Assembly (NCBI RefSeq): GCF_000372725.1
Contig: NW_005200170.1
Coordinates: forward strand, 431,722 to 495,721
Direction: 5' to 3'
Length of the DNA stretch: 64,000 nt
From: Emiliania huxleyi CCMP1516
Lineage: Eukaryota > Haptophyta > Isochrysidales > Noelaerhabdaceae
Part shown: piece after piece, positions 1 to 10,175 of the stretch
Position numbering within the stretch: the first letter of the stretch is position 1
How the letters are laid out: every line of letters begins with the position of its first letter
Position numbers and translations under genes: made by a program
Notes under the pieces: model-generated
Told to the model about the DNA's origin: nothing
Database searches by the model: none
What the model saw: only the letters and a program-made list of their open reading frames with translations

Positions 1-1623
1 GCGGCGGCGAGGGTGAGGCGGAGGGAGGCGGTGGAGAGGGCGAGGCCGAGGGAGGCGGCGGCGACGGCGAGGCGGACGGCGGCGGTGGAGAGGGCGAGGC
101 CGAGGGAGGCGGCGGTGAGGGTGAGGCGGACGGAGGCGGCGGCGAGGGCGAGGCCGAGGGAGGCGGCGGAGAGGGCGAGGCGGATGGCGGCGGCGGAGAG
201 GGTGAGGCGGACGGAGGCGGCGGCGAGGGCGAGGCGGAGGGAGGCGGCGGAGAGGGCGAGGCGGAGGGAGGCGGCGGAGAGGGTGAGGCGGAGGGAGGCG
301 GCGGCGAGGGTGAGGCGGACGGAGGCGGCGGTGAGGGCGAGGCGGAGGGAGGCGGCGGCGAGGGCGAGGTGGAGGGCGGTGGTGGCGACGGCGAGGCGGA
401 GGGAGGCGGTGGAGAGGGTGAGGCGGAGGGAGGCGGCGGCGAGGGCGAGGCGGACGGAGGCGGCGGAGAGGGCGAGGCGGAGGGAGGCGGCGGCGACGGT
501 GAGGCGGACGGCGGCGGTGGAGAGGGCGAGGCGGATGGCGGCGGCGGCGAGGGCGAGGCGGAGGGCGGCGGCGGCGAGGGCGAGGCGGAGGGAGGCGGTG
601 GAGAGGGCGAGGCGGAGGGCGGCGGCGGCGACGGCGAGGCGGAGGGAGGCGGTGGAGAGGGCGAGGCGGACGGAGGCGGCGGCGAGGGCGAGGCCGAGGG
701 AGGCGGCGGAGAGGGCGAGGCCGAGGGCGGCGGCGGCGAGGGTGAGGCGGAGGGAGGCGGTGGAGAGGGCGAGGCCGAGGGAGGCGGCGGAGAGGGCGAG
801 GCGGACGGCGGCGGCGGAGAGGGCGAGGCGGAGGGAGGCGGCGGAGAGGGCGAGGCCGAGGGCGGCGGCGGCGAGGGTGAGGCGGAGGGAGGCGGTGGAG
901 AGGGCGAGGCCGAGGGAGGCGGCGGCGACGGCGAGGCGGACGGCGGCGGCGGCGAGGGCGAGGTGGAGGGCGGTGGTGGCGAGGGCGAGGCGGAGGGAGG
1001 CGGCGGCGAGGGTGAGGCCGACGGCGGTGGTGGCGACGGCGAGGCGGACGGAGGCGGCGGAGAGGGCGAGGCGGACGGAGGCGGCGGCGACGGTGAGGCG
1101 GAGGGCGGCGGCGGCGAGGGCGAGGCGGAGGGAGGCGGCGGAGAGGGCGAGGCGGAGGGCGGCGGCGGCGAGGGCGAGGCGGAGGGAGGCGGCGGCGAGG
1201 GCGAGGCGGACGGAGGCGGCGGCGAGGGCGAGGCCGAGGGAGGCGGCGGAGAGGGCGAGGCGGATGGCGGCGGCGGAGAGGGCGAGGCGGAGGGAGGCGG
1301 TGGAGAGGGCGAGGCGGACGGAGGCGGCGGCGAGGGCGAGGCCGAGGGAGGCGGCGGAGAGGGCGAGGCCGAGGGAGGCGGCGGCGACGGCGAGGCGGAC
1401 GGCGGCGGCGGCGAGGGCGAGGTGGAGGGCGGTGGTGGCGAGGGCGAGGCGGAGGGAGGCGGCGGCGAGGGTGAGGCCGACGGCGGTGGTGGCGACGGCG
1501 AGGCGGACGGCGGTGGTGGCGACGGCGAGGTGGAGGGCGGCGGCGGCGACGGCGAGGCGGACGGCGGCGGCGACGGCGGTTGGGGTGGCGGCGTCGACGG
1601 GGGCGAGGGCGGCGGCGGCGAGG
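1..1623 (-). repeat. 27-bp tandem repeat coding the Pro/Ser stalk
   Basis: About 60 imperfect copies of a 27-bp unit (plus strand: GGCGGCGGCGAGGGCGAGGC and variants). Read on the minus strand in the frame of the FG-GAP gene it gives PPPPSASPS-type nonapeptides with no stop. Substitutions are mostly synonymous or A/T/S exchanges between prolines (SAS, STS), which supports coding on the minus strand over the Gly/Glu or Arg/Ala readings of the plus strand. The array continues beyond base 1. Confidence 0.8.
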
Positions 1624-3584
1624 GAAACAAACATTGCCATTCCGACTCGCCGAAGCACGTGGTCCCCACCACACCCTGCAGGCACACGCGGACGCACGTG
1701 GTCCCCACCTCGCAACACAGCTCACTCAGGCCGGCGCACTTCACGCCCTCGGCGATGTAGTCAGTGCAGCTGTTGGGATCTGTCGAGTACGTGATGTCGT
1801 GGACCGCGCTAGCGGCTGGCGCCCCGACGAGCAAGCGCTTGCCCTGCGGAGGAGAGGCATAGGGAGGACAGGCACACACAATCAGCGTAAGCGTGGAGGG
1901 GGGGGGGAGGTGGCGTGCGGTGGTCTGCAACACCGCGTACCGACATGGCTGCGACCGCCGCGCCGTACTCTGACGCAGCTCCTTTGGGACCGGGCCACAC
2001 TGTCCAATCCTTGACATCGACCGCACCGCCGCCGTTGCCGAGGAGCAAAATGTATACCGCGCCGTCGGACTCTGAATTTCCGGATCCGACACTGCCCCCG
2101 CTGCCCTCGGCACCAACAGCCAGCTCGGGCATGCCTGCGCGGGGGGGCGAGGGAGCCGCCTCGGTAGAGGAGGGCAGAGGAGGGCAGAGGAGGGCACGAG
2201 AGGCAGAGGCGGGCAGAGGAGGGCAGAGGAGGGCAGAGGCGGGCAGAGGCGGGCAGAGGAGGGCAAAATGCAGCGATGGGCGGGAGGGCGTGCCATCTCC
2301 GTCCATGTCGTCGAGCATCGCGAGCGAGTACCCAAACTTGTCTTTGGGCTGCAGGGCGGCGCTGACTCCTGCGCCGACAGAGAACAGTGCGGCGGTTGGC
2401 GGCGGCGGTAGGTGGGCGGTTGGGTGGGTGTGGACTGTGGTGTGGCTGCAGAGTGGGGGCGTGGAGGGGCGCTGCGGAGTGAGAACGGCTCTCACCGAGG
2501 TCGAGGCTGCCGCTGACGGTGCCGTCGGCCTCGAGGAAAAGGATCCAGGCGTCGCCGGAACGATCGGAGTTCATGCTCCCTCCGACAGCCAGCTCTGCAG
2601 TGCCGTCCCCGTTCAAGTCGGTCAAGGCGGCGAGGGAGGTGGCGAACACGCCGCCAGTAGGGATGGTCTCGATGCCCTTGCCCGACTCGATGCGCCGGTG
2701 CGAGGTGACGTTGACGGATGCCGGCCAGCCGCCTGCAGGGAGGCGGAGGCGGTGAAATCTAGCAAACAGAGGAGAAGGAGTGGAGGCAGTTGGCACGGCA
2801 GCTGCACGCCGGTGTCCATAAAAAGGAGGAAGACGGTGCCCTGAATTCCGGTCATCCCCGCGCCAGGGATGTCATCGTCGAAGTCTGTGCCCGCGCCCAC
2901 CGCGAGCGCAAGCCCGGCGCCGCCATGGCTGTGAAAGCCCGGCAGAGCTGCGATGGCCTGCCCAAAGTGCTGGTACGTGTCCAGGTCGGCTGACGACGGG
3001 TTGAAGCCCCCCTGCATGGGCTCAATGACGACCCACGACAGCAGGCATGCGGCCGGATCCGCCTGGCAGTCGGCCTCGGAGGCAAGCCGGAGCAGGTAGA
3101 CGGCGCCTGCAAGAGCGGCCGGGTGCGCGGCAGGTGTGAGCGGCAGGTGTGAGCGGCTGGGCGTGATGGCGACCGTGCCTGCACTCGCAGCTCTCGCATC
3201 GGGTCCACAACCCAACAGTTCGCATCCTGGAGCACCGACGGCGAGCGTCACACCGCCCAGATCCGGCACCATCGCGACGGCCGAGCCAAACAAGGTGTAG
3301 TCAGCGAGTGGAAGCTGGTTATCGCCGATGGTGACCTCGACGCATGTCGCACACTCGAGGTTGAGAAGCGTGACTGCTCCGCGGTATCCGGCGTTTCCGT
3401 CGGTATCCGGCGCTCCCACGGCGACCCAGCCAGTGCTGCTGTCGAGAGCGGCGATCGCTGCGCCGAAACGAAGCGAGTCGCCCGGATCGACAACTTGATC
3501 GTCAGTGACGACAGTTGGGTAGGTGGAGACCGCTCCGACGATAGGAATCGCCAACGCGATCCACGTGATCATCGGCGGCAGCAC
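1..3584 (-). CDS. Secreted FG-GAP (integrin-alpha-like) protein with Pro/Ser-rich stalk, 3' end outside window
   Basis: Start at 3584 gives a hydrophobic signal sequence (MLPPMITWIALAIPIVGAVS). Exons read by frame: 3584-3179, 3106-2810, 2732-2496, 2368-2294, 2134-1941, 1843-<1. The first 400 or so residues carry at least six FG-GAP repeats of the integrin alpha beta-propeller type, with typical pieces such as 'LRFGAAIAAL', 'GAVYLLRLAS', 'TDLNGDGTAELAVGG' and, across an intron, 'DDMDGDGMPELAVGA'; the D-x-D-G-D-G loops are calcium-site-like. A Cys-rich stretch (about residues 425-470) follows, then an open frame of nine-residue SASPSPPPP-type units to the left edge. Introns 3107-3178, 2733-2809 and 2135-2293 start with GC; the other two are GT-AG. 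An extracellular adhesion or cell-covering role is inferred. The 1.6 kb stalk has no ATG, so an ORF scan does not show it. Confidence 0.8.
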
Positions 3585-3773
3585 AGTTAAAATGCCAGAA
3601 AGCCGATCACTCTTGCAGCTAGCTGGTCCTCCGCCTCGCTTTCAAGCAAGGCCGCGGCGTGTCACCGTTTTTTTCTTTCGCGAGGCGGCCCCATTACGTT
3701 CCTCCCCTTTTTAGGGACCCATTTCGAGGGCTCGTTGGAAGAGGGCCAGTCGCGAAAAAAGAAAAAAGGCCGT
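3585..3773. promoter_or_regulatory. Divergent intergenic/promoter region
   Basis: 189 bp between two divergently transcribed genes. It has T-rich and A-rich tracts (3667-3680, 3755-3768) that contrast with the GC-rich surroundings. I see no clear TATA box. A shared bidirectional promoter is inferred from position only. Confidence 0.35.
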
Positions 3774-4686
3774 ATGGCGACTCACCGCGATTTCCCGGTG
3801 GCGCTCGCGCAGACAGGCGCACTGCTGATACTAGCCCTCGGCTGCGGCGCCGCTCTGCAGTCCGCTGCCGACGCCGGCGCCTTTGACCGCCTGCTCGGGC
3901 CGTCGAAGGTCGGCGGCACCGCGTTCTGGCCGCTCGAGGCTGCGGGCGGCGGCAAGAGCCTGCGGCTCGAGTGGCTGCCGCTCGCGGCGCTCGACGTCGG
4001 CCTGCTCTGGGACGCCGCGCCGCGCTGGGCCAGCCGCGCGCCGAGCGGCGCCCTCCAGCTCTGCCTCGTGAGCGGCAGCGTGGCGCTGCCTGCCCTGCTC
4101 GGCGGCTGGCTGATGGCGCTGCCGCGGGCGTGCTCCGCGCTGTGGGTGGGGGTTGCCGTCGTGACCAGCCTACTCGCCGCCCTCTCCGCCCTCCTCTGGA
4201 GCGGCGCGCTGCCGCTCCCGTACGCGCCGACGCCGGCATACTCGCGCGCCGCGTTGCGCCGCTCGCTTCTCCTGCTTGCGCACGCGCCGCTGCTGGCTGC
4301 GCTCGCCGCCTCCGAGGGCGCGGAGGGCGGCGGCGGGGACGGCGCCGCCGGTGGCGCGCTGTGCGCCGGCTTGGCGTGGGGAAGCATCGGTGCGCGTCCC
4401 GGCGCACGCCTAATCCCTGGAGCACCCCCTCGCCTCTTCCTCTCCCTCTTGGAGCACACAGACGCCCTCCAGCACCTGGCATCCCCCCCCCCCCCACCCC
4501 ACCCCTCCAGGCGGCGAGCTTCGCGGCCTGTCCGAGCACGGGTCGGCGGCCGCGCTTCTCGCGCAGATCGGCGTCGCCGCCGTCGGAGCCGCGGTGGTCA
4601 TCCTGCACGGCGCCCACCCTCTCCCTGCTCAACCTCCGCCTCCGCCGGCCTCGGCGACGCAGAACGGAGAGGCGAAAAAGCGCTGA
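3774..4686 (+). CDS. Small multi-pass membrane protein, function unknown
   Basis: Exons 3774-4389 and 4511-4686 give 263 residues; the intron 4390-4510 is GT-AG and restores frame exactly. The start ATG at 3774 follows an A-rich leader and begins MATHRDFPVALAQTGALLIL. Four or five hydrophobic segments are visible (about residues 8-28, 95-115, 118-140, 155-175 and, after the intron, 'IGVAAVGAAVVILHG'). The C-terminus is a Pro-rich tail ending EAKKR. I do not recognise a family. It is transcribed away from the FG-GAP gene. Confidence 0.65.
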
Positions 4687-5101
4687 GGTGTAGAGGGCGG
4701 AGCGCGCGCTCTCGGCCCTCTCGCCTCTTGGAAGGGGTTTATCTCGCTCTCTTTCGCACCGCGCTCTCGATCCGATCTCCGTCCAGCGAGAGGCAGAGAG
4801 GAGTCTCGCGTCTCCCCAGATTCGTTGCCTTGCCGGCTTGCCCGGCAACAGTTTTAAGTGCGATGTGTGTACGTGGCGAGTTCGCACTCGGCCCACCCTC
4901 GCAGACTCTCGAAGACTCCACTGAGCACTGTCTCTCCCCATGAGGGATGAGCAAGCACCAGTACGAACCACCTGAGAGAGACGGCACAGTCGCTCTATCT
5001 CATCGGCACATCGCGGCGTGGCACAGGCATGCATGGCGACAAGTCGTACCCGTATAAAAATCTCCAGGGCGGCTGGATGCGACTCGGCCGCGGGGCCCAG
5101 C
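4687..5101. other. Intergenic, no gene seen
   Basis: 415 bp between convergent genes (3' ends on both sides). No open frame with family resemblance and no obvious repeat. Confidence 0.5.
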
Positions 5102-5440
5102 TCAGATGGAGTTGGCGACGGCGGCCGCGACGGCAAACGACACGGCGACAATGGCGAGGCCGTTGGGAGGAGAGCCGGTGGATGTGGCGATGGCGGCGGC
5201 AAAGACGGAGGCGGTGAGCAGGCCGACGTATACGTACCCGATCGTGGCCGTCTGCCGGCTCTCCTCCTCGCTCCCCATGAGCGCAGAAGCCGAGCGCAGG
5301 CCGGCGCAGGCCGGCGAGGCGCTGGCGGCGGATATCGCGGGGCGCGCTGGCAGGCGCGACGCGAGCGGAGCGATCGCGCTGGCCGCAGCGATGAGCGCGA
5401 GCAGGACACAGTACCGCAGAGTGAACACGCTCATGTCCAT
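5102..5440 (-). CDS. Small membrane protein with signal/transit-like N-terminus
   Basis: Single-exon ORF of 112 residues. It begins MDMSVFTLRYCVLLALIAAA, a strong signal sequence, followed by an Arg/Ala/Ser-rich stretch without acids up to about residue 48, the pattern of bipartite plastid presequences in algae with secondary plastids. The mature part has two hydrophobic helices ('GYVYVGLLTASVFAAAIATS' and 'NGLAIVAVSFAVAAAVA') and ends NSI. This organisation suggests a small thylakoid or plastid envelope protein, but the family is not recognised. Confidence 0.6.
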   Translation of the reverse strand: MDMSVFTLRYCVLLALIAAASAIAPLASRLPARPAISAASASPACAGLRSASALMGSEEESRQTATIGYVYVGLLTASVFAAAIATSTGSPPNGLAIVAVSFAVAAAVANSI

Positions 5441-6185
5441 GTGCCCCGTTTATCTTTTTCAGTGTATGTAGCTCTTACGAACATACCCGTAGGTGAACTG
5501 CTGACGGGGTTTGCGATGAGGAGCGATCCGAACGTGGTATTCGGGTGATTAGATCACTACCGCCGAAGCGCAAGCGCTTGGAGCAAGGGAACTGCCACGT
5601 ATGGGTCCCAGACTAGCACCCCACCTCGCGAGCCGACGTTCTGGCTCAGCGAGGCTGCTGCGGAGCACTCGGGGCCGACGTTCTGGCCCAGCGAGGCCGC
5701 TGCGGGGCACCCGGCGGCTCGGTTCGCTCATCAGCGCAAACTCGGTCGAGCAGAAAGTAAGGTGTGTGTGTAAAGGCGGCGCGGCACGGTAAGGGTCGGC
5801 GGTAAGGCGGCGCGGCGGCAGCAGACGGCAGGCAGGACATCGGACGGCGGGACATACGGTACGGCGGGCGCGGCACTGTAGGAGCGGCGGTATGGCGGCA
5901 CGGCGGTTACGGACGGCAGGGGGTACGGCAGGCTAAACGGCAAGGGCGGCGCGGCACGGAGGAAGGAGCGGCACGGTAAGGAACGGGGGTACGGCAGGCT
6001 AAACGGCAAGGGCGGCGCGGCACGGAGGAAGGAGCGACACGGTAAGGAACGGTGGCGCGACGGCAGACCACAGCGGCGAAGGGACGGCGGAGCATTGGAC
6101 GGCGGGGAAAGGGTCGGCGGTAAGGCGGCGCGGCGGCAGCAGACGGCAGGCAGGACGTCTCGGACGGCGAGACAAACGGCACGGC
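5441..6185. repeat. Repeat-rich intergenic DNA including a dispersed repeat copy
   Basis: No convincing gene. At 5625-5720 a tandem piece around 'gaggccgctgcgg' occurs. From about 5925 a roughly 63-bp unit beginning 'taaacggcaagggcggcgc' is present twice (5933 and 5999), and 5995-6108 matches 39374-39490 in inverted orientation with only scattered mismatches. The short ORFs here are by-products of the GC-rich repeat. Confidence 0.65.
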
Positions 6186-6960
6186 GTCACGAGGAGGTAG
6201 AAAGTCGGGCGCGAGCGGGCGAGGCAGCGGCGAGGCGGCGGGTTGATCACGAGGAAGTAGAAGGTCGAGCGCGAACGTGCGAGCGAGCGGCAGGCGAGCG
6301 GCTAGGCGGCGGGGGGGCGAGGCGAGGGTGGCGGCGGTGGATCACGAGGAAGTAGAAGGTCGAGCGCGAACGTGCGAGCGAGCGGCGAGCGAGCGGCTAG
6401 GCGGCGGGAGGGCAAGGCGAGGGTGGCGGCGGTGGATCACGAGGAAGTAGGAGGTCGAGCGCGAGCGAGCGAGCGAGCGGCGAGATGGATCACGAGGAAG
6501 TAGAAAGTCGGGAGCGGGCGAGCGAACGGCGAGCGAGAGCGGCGAGGCGGCGGGAGGGTGAGGCGAGGGTGGTGGCGGTTCGGATCACGAGGAAGTAGAA
6601 AGTCGGGAGCGGGCGAGCGAACGGCGAGCGAGAGCGGCGAGGCGGCGGGAGGGTGAGGCGAGGGTGGTGGCGGTTCGGATCACGAGGAAGTAGAAAGTCG
6701 GGCGGGCGAGCAAGCGGCGAGCGAGCAGCAAGGCGGCGGGAGGGTGAGGCGAGGGTGGATCACGAGGAAGGAGAGATTCGGGCGATCACGAGGGAGTAGA
6801 AAGCCAGGCGCGAGCGGGCGAGCGAGCGAGCGAGCGAGCGGCGAGGCGGCGGGAGGGTGAGGCGAGGGTGGTGGCGGGAGGAGGGGGCGAGGGCGAGGGC
6901 GGGCGGGCGATAGGCGGGACGACAGGGCGGCGGCCAAGCTGGCGTGGTGGTCGGCGAGAG
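6186..6960. repeat. Tandem array built on 'gatcacgaggaagtagaa'
   Basis: Irregular tandem repeat of about 50-95 bp units, each carrying 'gatcacgaggaagtagaa' (near 6187, 6245, 6339, 6435, 6485, 6584, 6678, 6757, 6785) followed by a variable (gcgag)n tract. No coding frame is conserved across units. This is a minisatellite-type array. Confidence 0.75.
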
Positions 6961-7044
6961 GCGGCGAGGGCGGGCATTTTTAGCTGTGCTCCTCTTCTTC
7001 GCTCTTGTCTGTGAGAATGTGTCAAAAGAGAAGAAAAAATACCG

Positions 7045-7519
7045 CTCGCGAGGCTGAAGAGGTGCCAGAAGCTGCGAGCCTGTCGCTGTTACTTGGAGCA
7101 GGAGATGGACGAGTGGCCTTCCCTCGCGCAGTCCGCGCTGACCTCGAAGCACGACGACGGATGCCCTTTAAAGCCGGTCGCGGGCAGCGAGGGCCTGCAG
7201 GAGTTCATCTGCGCCGTCTCAACTGGCAGCTGAACCGGAGTGAATTGGCGGCCTTCGCCGCTGGGTGGCGCGCGCGGCGGCGGTGCAAATTTAGCCGCGC
7301 AACGGCGCCCGACTCAAGGGCACTGTGCACTGCGTCCGAGGCGCTCGGTGGCTCGAGGTTGTGGAGCAGATCCCGGCCGGCAAGAGCGCGTGGCAGCCAG
7401 TGGCAGCTGGCTGTTGGATGCCCTTTGAGGGCGGTCCTCACAACGGCGGGACCTGGCTCCACGATCCCGCGACGTGGAAAGGGGCCGGCGCAGATGGCGA
7501 CACTTGCCGGCGCTACTAG
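7045..7519 (+). pseudogene. Possible gene fragment, not recognised
   Basis: Two open stretches on the plus strand read like protein rather than repeat: a frame near 7051-7226 with 'EQEMDEWPSLAQSAL' and 'EGLQEFICAVSTGS', and a frame ending at 7519 with 'WLEVVEQIPAGKSAWQPVA' and 'PHNGGTWLHDPATWKG'. They are in different frames and could be exons of one small gene, but I could not find splice sites that join them well, and neither piece matches a family I know. Low confidence. Confidence 0.25.
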
Positions 7520-8761
7520 CGTGCGGTTTGCTCTGTAGCTCTCATTCGGCCACGATCTCGCAACGAGGAGAGGGCCACCGCGCAAAAGATGACGCCCCGC
7601 TCCGCAAGGCACCCGACGGGGCCTGGAGTCGACGGCCGAAGGACACGCGGAGAATGGGCGTGAGGCGCTGCGGCTAGAGATGTACTAATAGTCGGTTAGT
7701 CGATCGGCTGGCCAAGCAGGAATTGGATGCAGGCCGCGCCGCAGCTTGCGACTGGCCCACTGCTCGACCGCGCGAGCACTGTTGCTTGCTTTGCGTGTCT
7801 AAAATACTGGAATACGGCGGTCTGCGCCACAGCACCTCGGATACTGAAATACTGTGAAATACTCCAACTCTCCTTGCGGCGTGTCTAGGGATACTTACGA
7901 AACACTCTGGCGCCATGTATTTTCGGCGCGGCACACGGCCACGGCGCACGGCGGGGTTGAGATGCATGATCGATGATGGAGTTGGAGAGCCCCGGGACGA
8001 CACCACCGCTCGATCTACCCTCTCGGGTCCCTCAGCGGCGTGCACCTCAATCCTGTACCGTGTTTGTTATGACCTCCCCCGATGAGCATTGTCCATTGAT
8101 GCAGAGTGCAGCGAGGCAGGCGACTGGCGGGACGGGAGGGAGGCGCACAAGTATGTCAGCTCGCATCGCGTGATGATTACATTCGTACCGCTGCACTTTG
8201 CCACATGCCACCACCCTCGCCCAGGGATCTACAATGCTGTCTTAAGGTCCGACAGGTTCGGCACCGGGCACCGCCTCGGTAAACAAAAATCAAAATGCGC
8301 CTGCGGGCGGAACCTCACAGATCACAGATCACATGCCACGTGCGCCTATGACTCGGGTACCCCGTGCTCGCCCCCACTTTGAGAGTCGTGGTTTCTTGTT
8401 GGTTTTCAAAAATCTCTCTCTGCATGAACCATGATCGCTTAGCTTTTTAAATCCTTAAGCACCAGATGGCGCGGTGGCAGCTCTGTTCGCGATCGGCTCG
8501 CTCGGCTCCGCTCGGCTCCGCTCGGCTCGCTCGGCTCCTTCGGCTCCTTCGGCTCCGCTCGGCTCCGCTCGGCTCGCTCGGCTCGCTCGGCTCCGCTCGG
8601 CTCTGCTCGGCCTCGGCTCCTTGGGCTCCACTACACTCTCGCCTCCACTCGCTCCACTCAGCTCAGCGCCCAGAGGGTGTGCATGACCTATAGCTGAGCG
8701 CCACAAGCCCAGCTCGTCAGACCTGGCGCTTAAGACTTAGAAATGCAAGGCCAAGGGATCT
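7520..8761. other. Intergenic; low-complexity CTCGGCTCC tract at 8490-8640
   Basis: No gene is supported. 8490-8640 is a (GCTCGGCTCC)-type low-complexity tract whose ORFs (Ser/Ala/Arg/Leu) are artefacts. The rest shows no repeat or motif that I can name. Confidence 0.5.
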
Positions 8762-8895
8762 CATGCAGGTTGCTCACGCACGTGCACTGGGCCTTGCACT
8801 TTGAATGCCGTACAAAGGCTCCTGCAGCCTGTCCGGATAAATATCCGGGTGTGGAGATGCAGATGCAGGGTTGCCCCCCCCCCCCCCCCCACCGC
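8762..8895 (+). repeat. Dispersed element, copy upstream of B9D2
   Basis: 'gcactgggccttgca' and the following 'gggtgtggagatg...ggttgcc' plus a C tract match 26752-26820, which lies inside an intron of another gene. A perfect hairpin CCGGATA-AA-TATCCGG sits at about 8829-8844. The tract ends in about 16 C. Probably a short non-coding repeat. Confidence 0.5.
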
Positions 8896-8961
8896 GCCTT
8901 GCCAACTTACTTTGCTCTTTTTTTCCAATCTGTTACAAACCGTTGACAACACAACCGCGGA

Positions 8962-9687
8962 ATGGCGGAGCTTCACGTGGTCGGGCAGCTGCTCGGCGGG
9001 GACGGCTTCCAAAGGAACAGCCTCTTCTGCAAGTGGTCCATCGACGCTGGCCCAAATTTTCGCCTGCTGCAGGGCCACACCAGCGGCCAGACGCACTGTG
9101 ACCACCCGAACGAAGGTGCACCGTGCCCGATGGGAGTGCAGTCGGCGGCCATGCATGGGTATCCCACCTGCCCCAGGATGAGCACACCTTCCAGGCCCCA
9201 CCCAACGCCGGCGTGCGGCGACTTTACCTGCCATGTCGCCTACCTTAGACGAGCCGGCGGTGTGGGCGCATCCGCTCGACCTGCACTACGCGCTCAAGGG
9301 CTTCGACGGTTGGCCAAAGCTGATCCTCGAGGTGTGGACGGTCGACCAGTTTGGCCGCTGCGAGCTGGGTGGCTACGGTTGCTGCGTCGTCCCCACCAGC
9401 TCCGGGATGCATGAGGTGCGCATCCGCCCGCCATAACACGCTGGCGCGGAAGCCCATATGTCTCGCCATTCATAACTCAGGTGAAGGTGCAGACTTGGAG
9501 GCCATGCGGAACGCTGCGCGAGCAAATCACGTCCTTTTTCCTCGGGGGCGTGCCCACGCTCAAGCACCGCGAGGTGATCAGCTCGAGTTTCGACCGATTT
9601 CGGCTGCACACAGAGACTGCGGGCGCCGTCAGCTTGAGGCTCTGCATTGTGACAAAGGGGCTAGGTCGCTACCGCGTGACTGGGTGA
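8962..9687 (+). CDS. B9D2: B9 domain-containing protein 2 (ciliary transition zone)
   Basis: Exons 8962-9115, 9249-9415 and 9481-9687 splice in frame to 175 residues, the same length I recall for human B9D2. The N-terminus 'MAELHVVGQLLGGDGFQRNS' followed by LFCKWSI, the centre 'VWAHPLDLHYALKGFDGWPK' and 'FGRCELGGYG', and the C-terminal 'TWRPCGTLREQI' and 'DRFRLHTETAG' follow the B9D2 family along its whole length. Both introns (9116-9248, 9416-9480) are GT-AG. B9D2 works with B9D1 and MKS1 in the tectonic/MKS complex that gates proteins at the base of cilia, so the organism has, or had, flagella with a standard transition zone. The gene looks complete. Confidence 0.93.
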
Positions 9688-10175
9688 TACATGGTTTGTG
9701 TGCATTCTTGTGTGATGTTGGGGTACTGACGTAAGCGGTAAGGTAAGGTACGGCTCTAAGGTAAACTTCTCCACACACACACGGTGGCTGGGCGGGCAAG
9801 CGGCAAGGGGGGGCCGGCGGGGGGGCGGGGGGGCCGAGACCCTCGCGCGTCTCCACGCGGTCTAGGCGGTGTCGTGCGGTGTGTGAAGTCTGAAGCGTGG
9901 TTCTGGCTCTGCCTCTCTGTGTGCCGTGTGTGGCACGCGTGAGGCGTGTGCGCGGTCGTGTCTCGATGGGCATGCCAAGGGAGGGGTGTCCGGGGTGTCC
10001 GCGCCGCCCCCAGAAAAGAACTCACGAGATGACCCGAGATCACCCACGGATGTGCTGGCGCGGCCTCTGGACAAAAATTGAACAAAAAACAACCCCATCA
10101 TGCACAAAAATAAAACATACCTGATCCATGCCGTAACTCGTATCGTGTATGCTGCATCAACGTACTGAGAGCCTC
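9688..10175. other. Intergenic between convergent genes; inverted piece of a dispersed element
   Basis: About 490 bp between the B9D2 stop and the stop of the minus-strand receptor gene. 9735-9815 contains, inverted, a 'ggtaaacttctccacacacacac' type sequence that resembles 26806-26860 in an intron of the cold-shock/ankyrin gene. The tract 9800-9835 is G-rich. No gene seen. Confidence 0.45.

Noticed and set aside
13-1794. Long plus-strand ORFs rich in Arg/Ala or Gly/Glu over the left-edge array
   Set aside because: They are alternative frames of a 27-bp repeat; the minus frame is continuous with a recognised FG-GAP protein.
6186-6960. CRISPR-like array
   Set aside because: Units vary in length, there are no unique spacers of constant size, no cas genes, and the setting is eukaryotic.
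8466-8706. ORFs of Ser/Ala/Arg/Leu repeats on both strands
   Set aside because: Low-complexity CTCGGCTCC tract; open in several frames at once.
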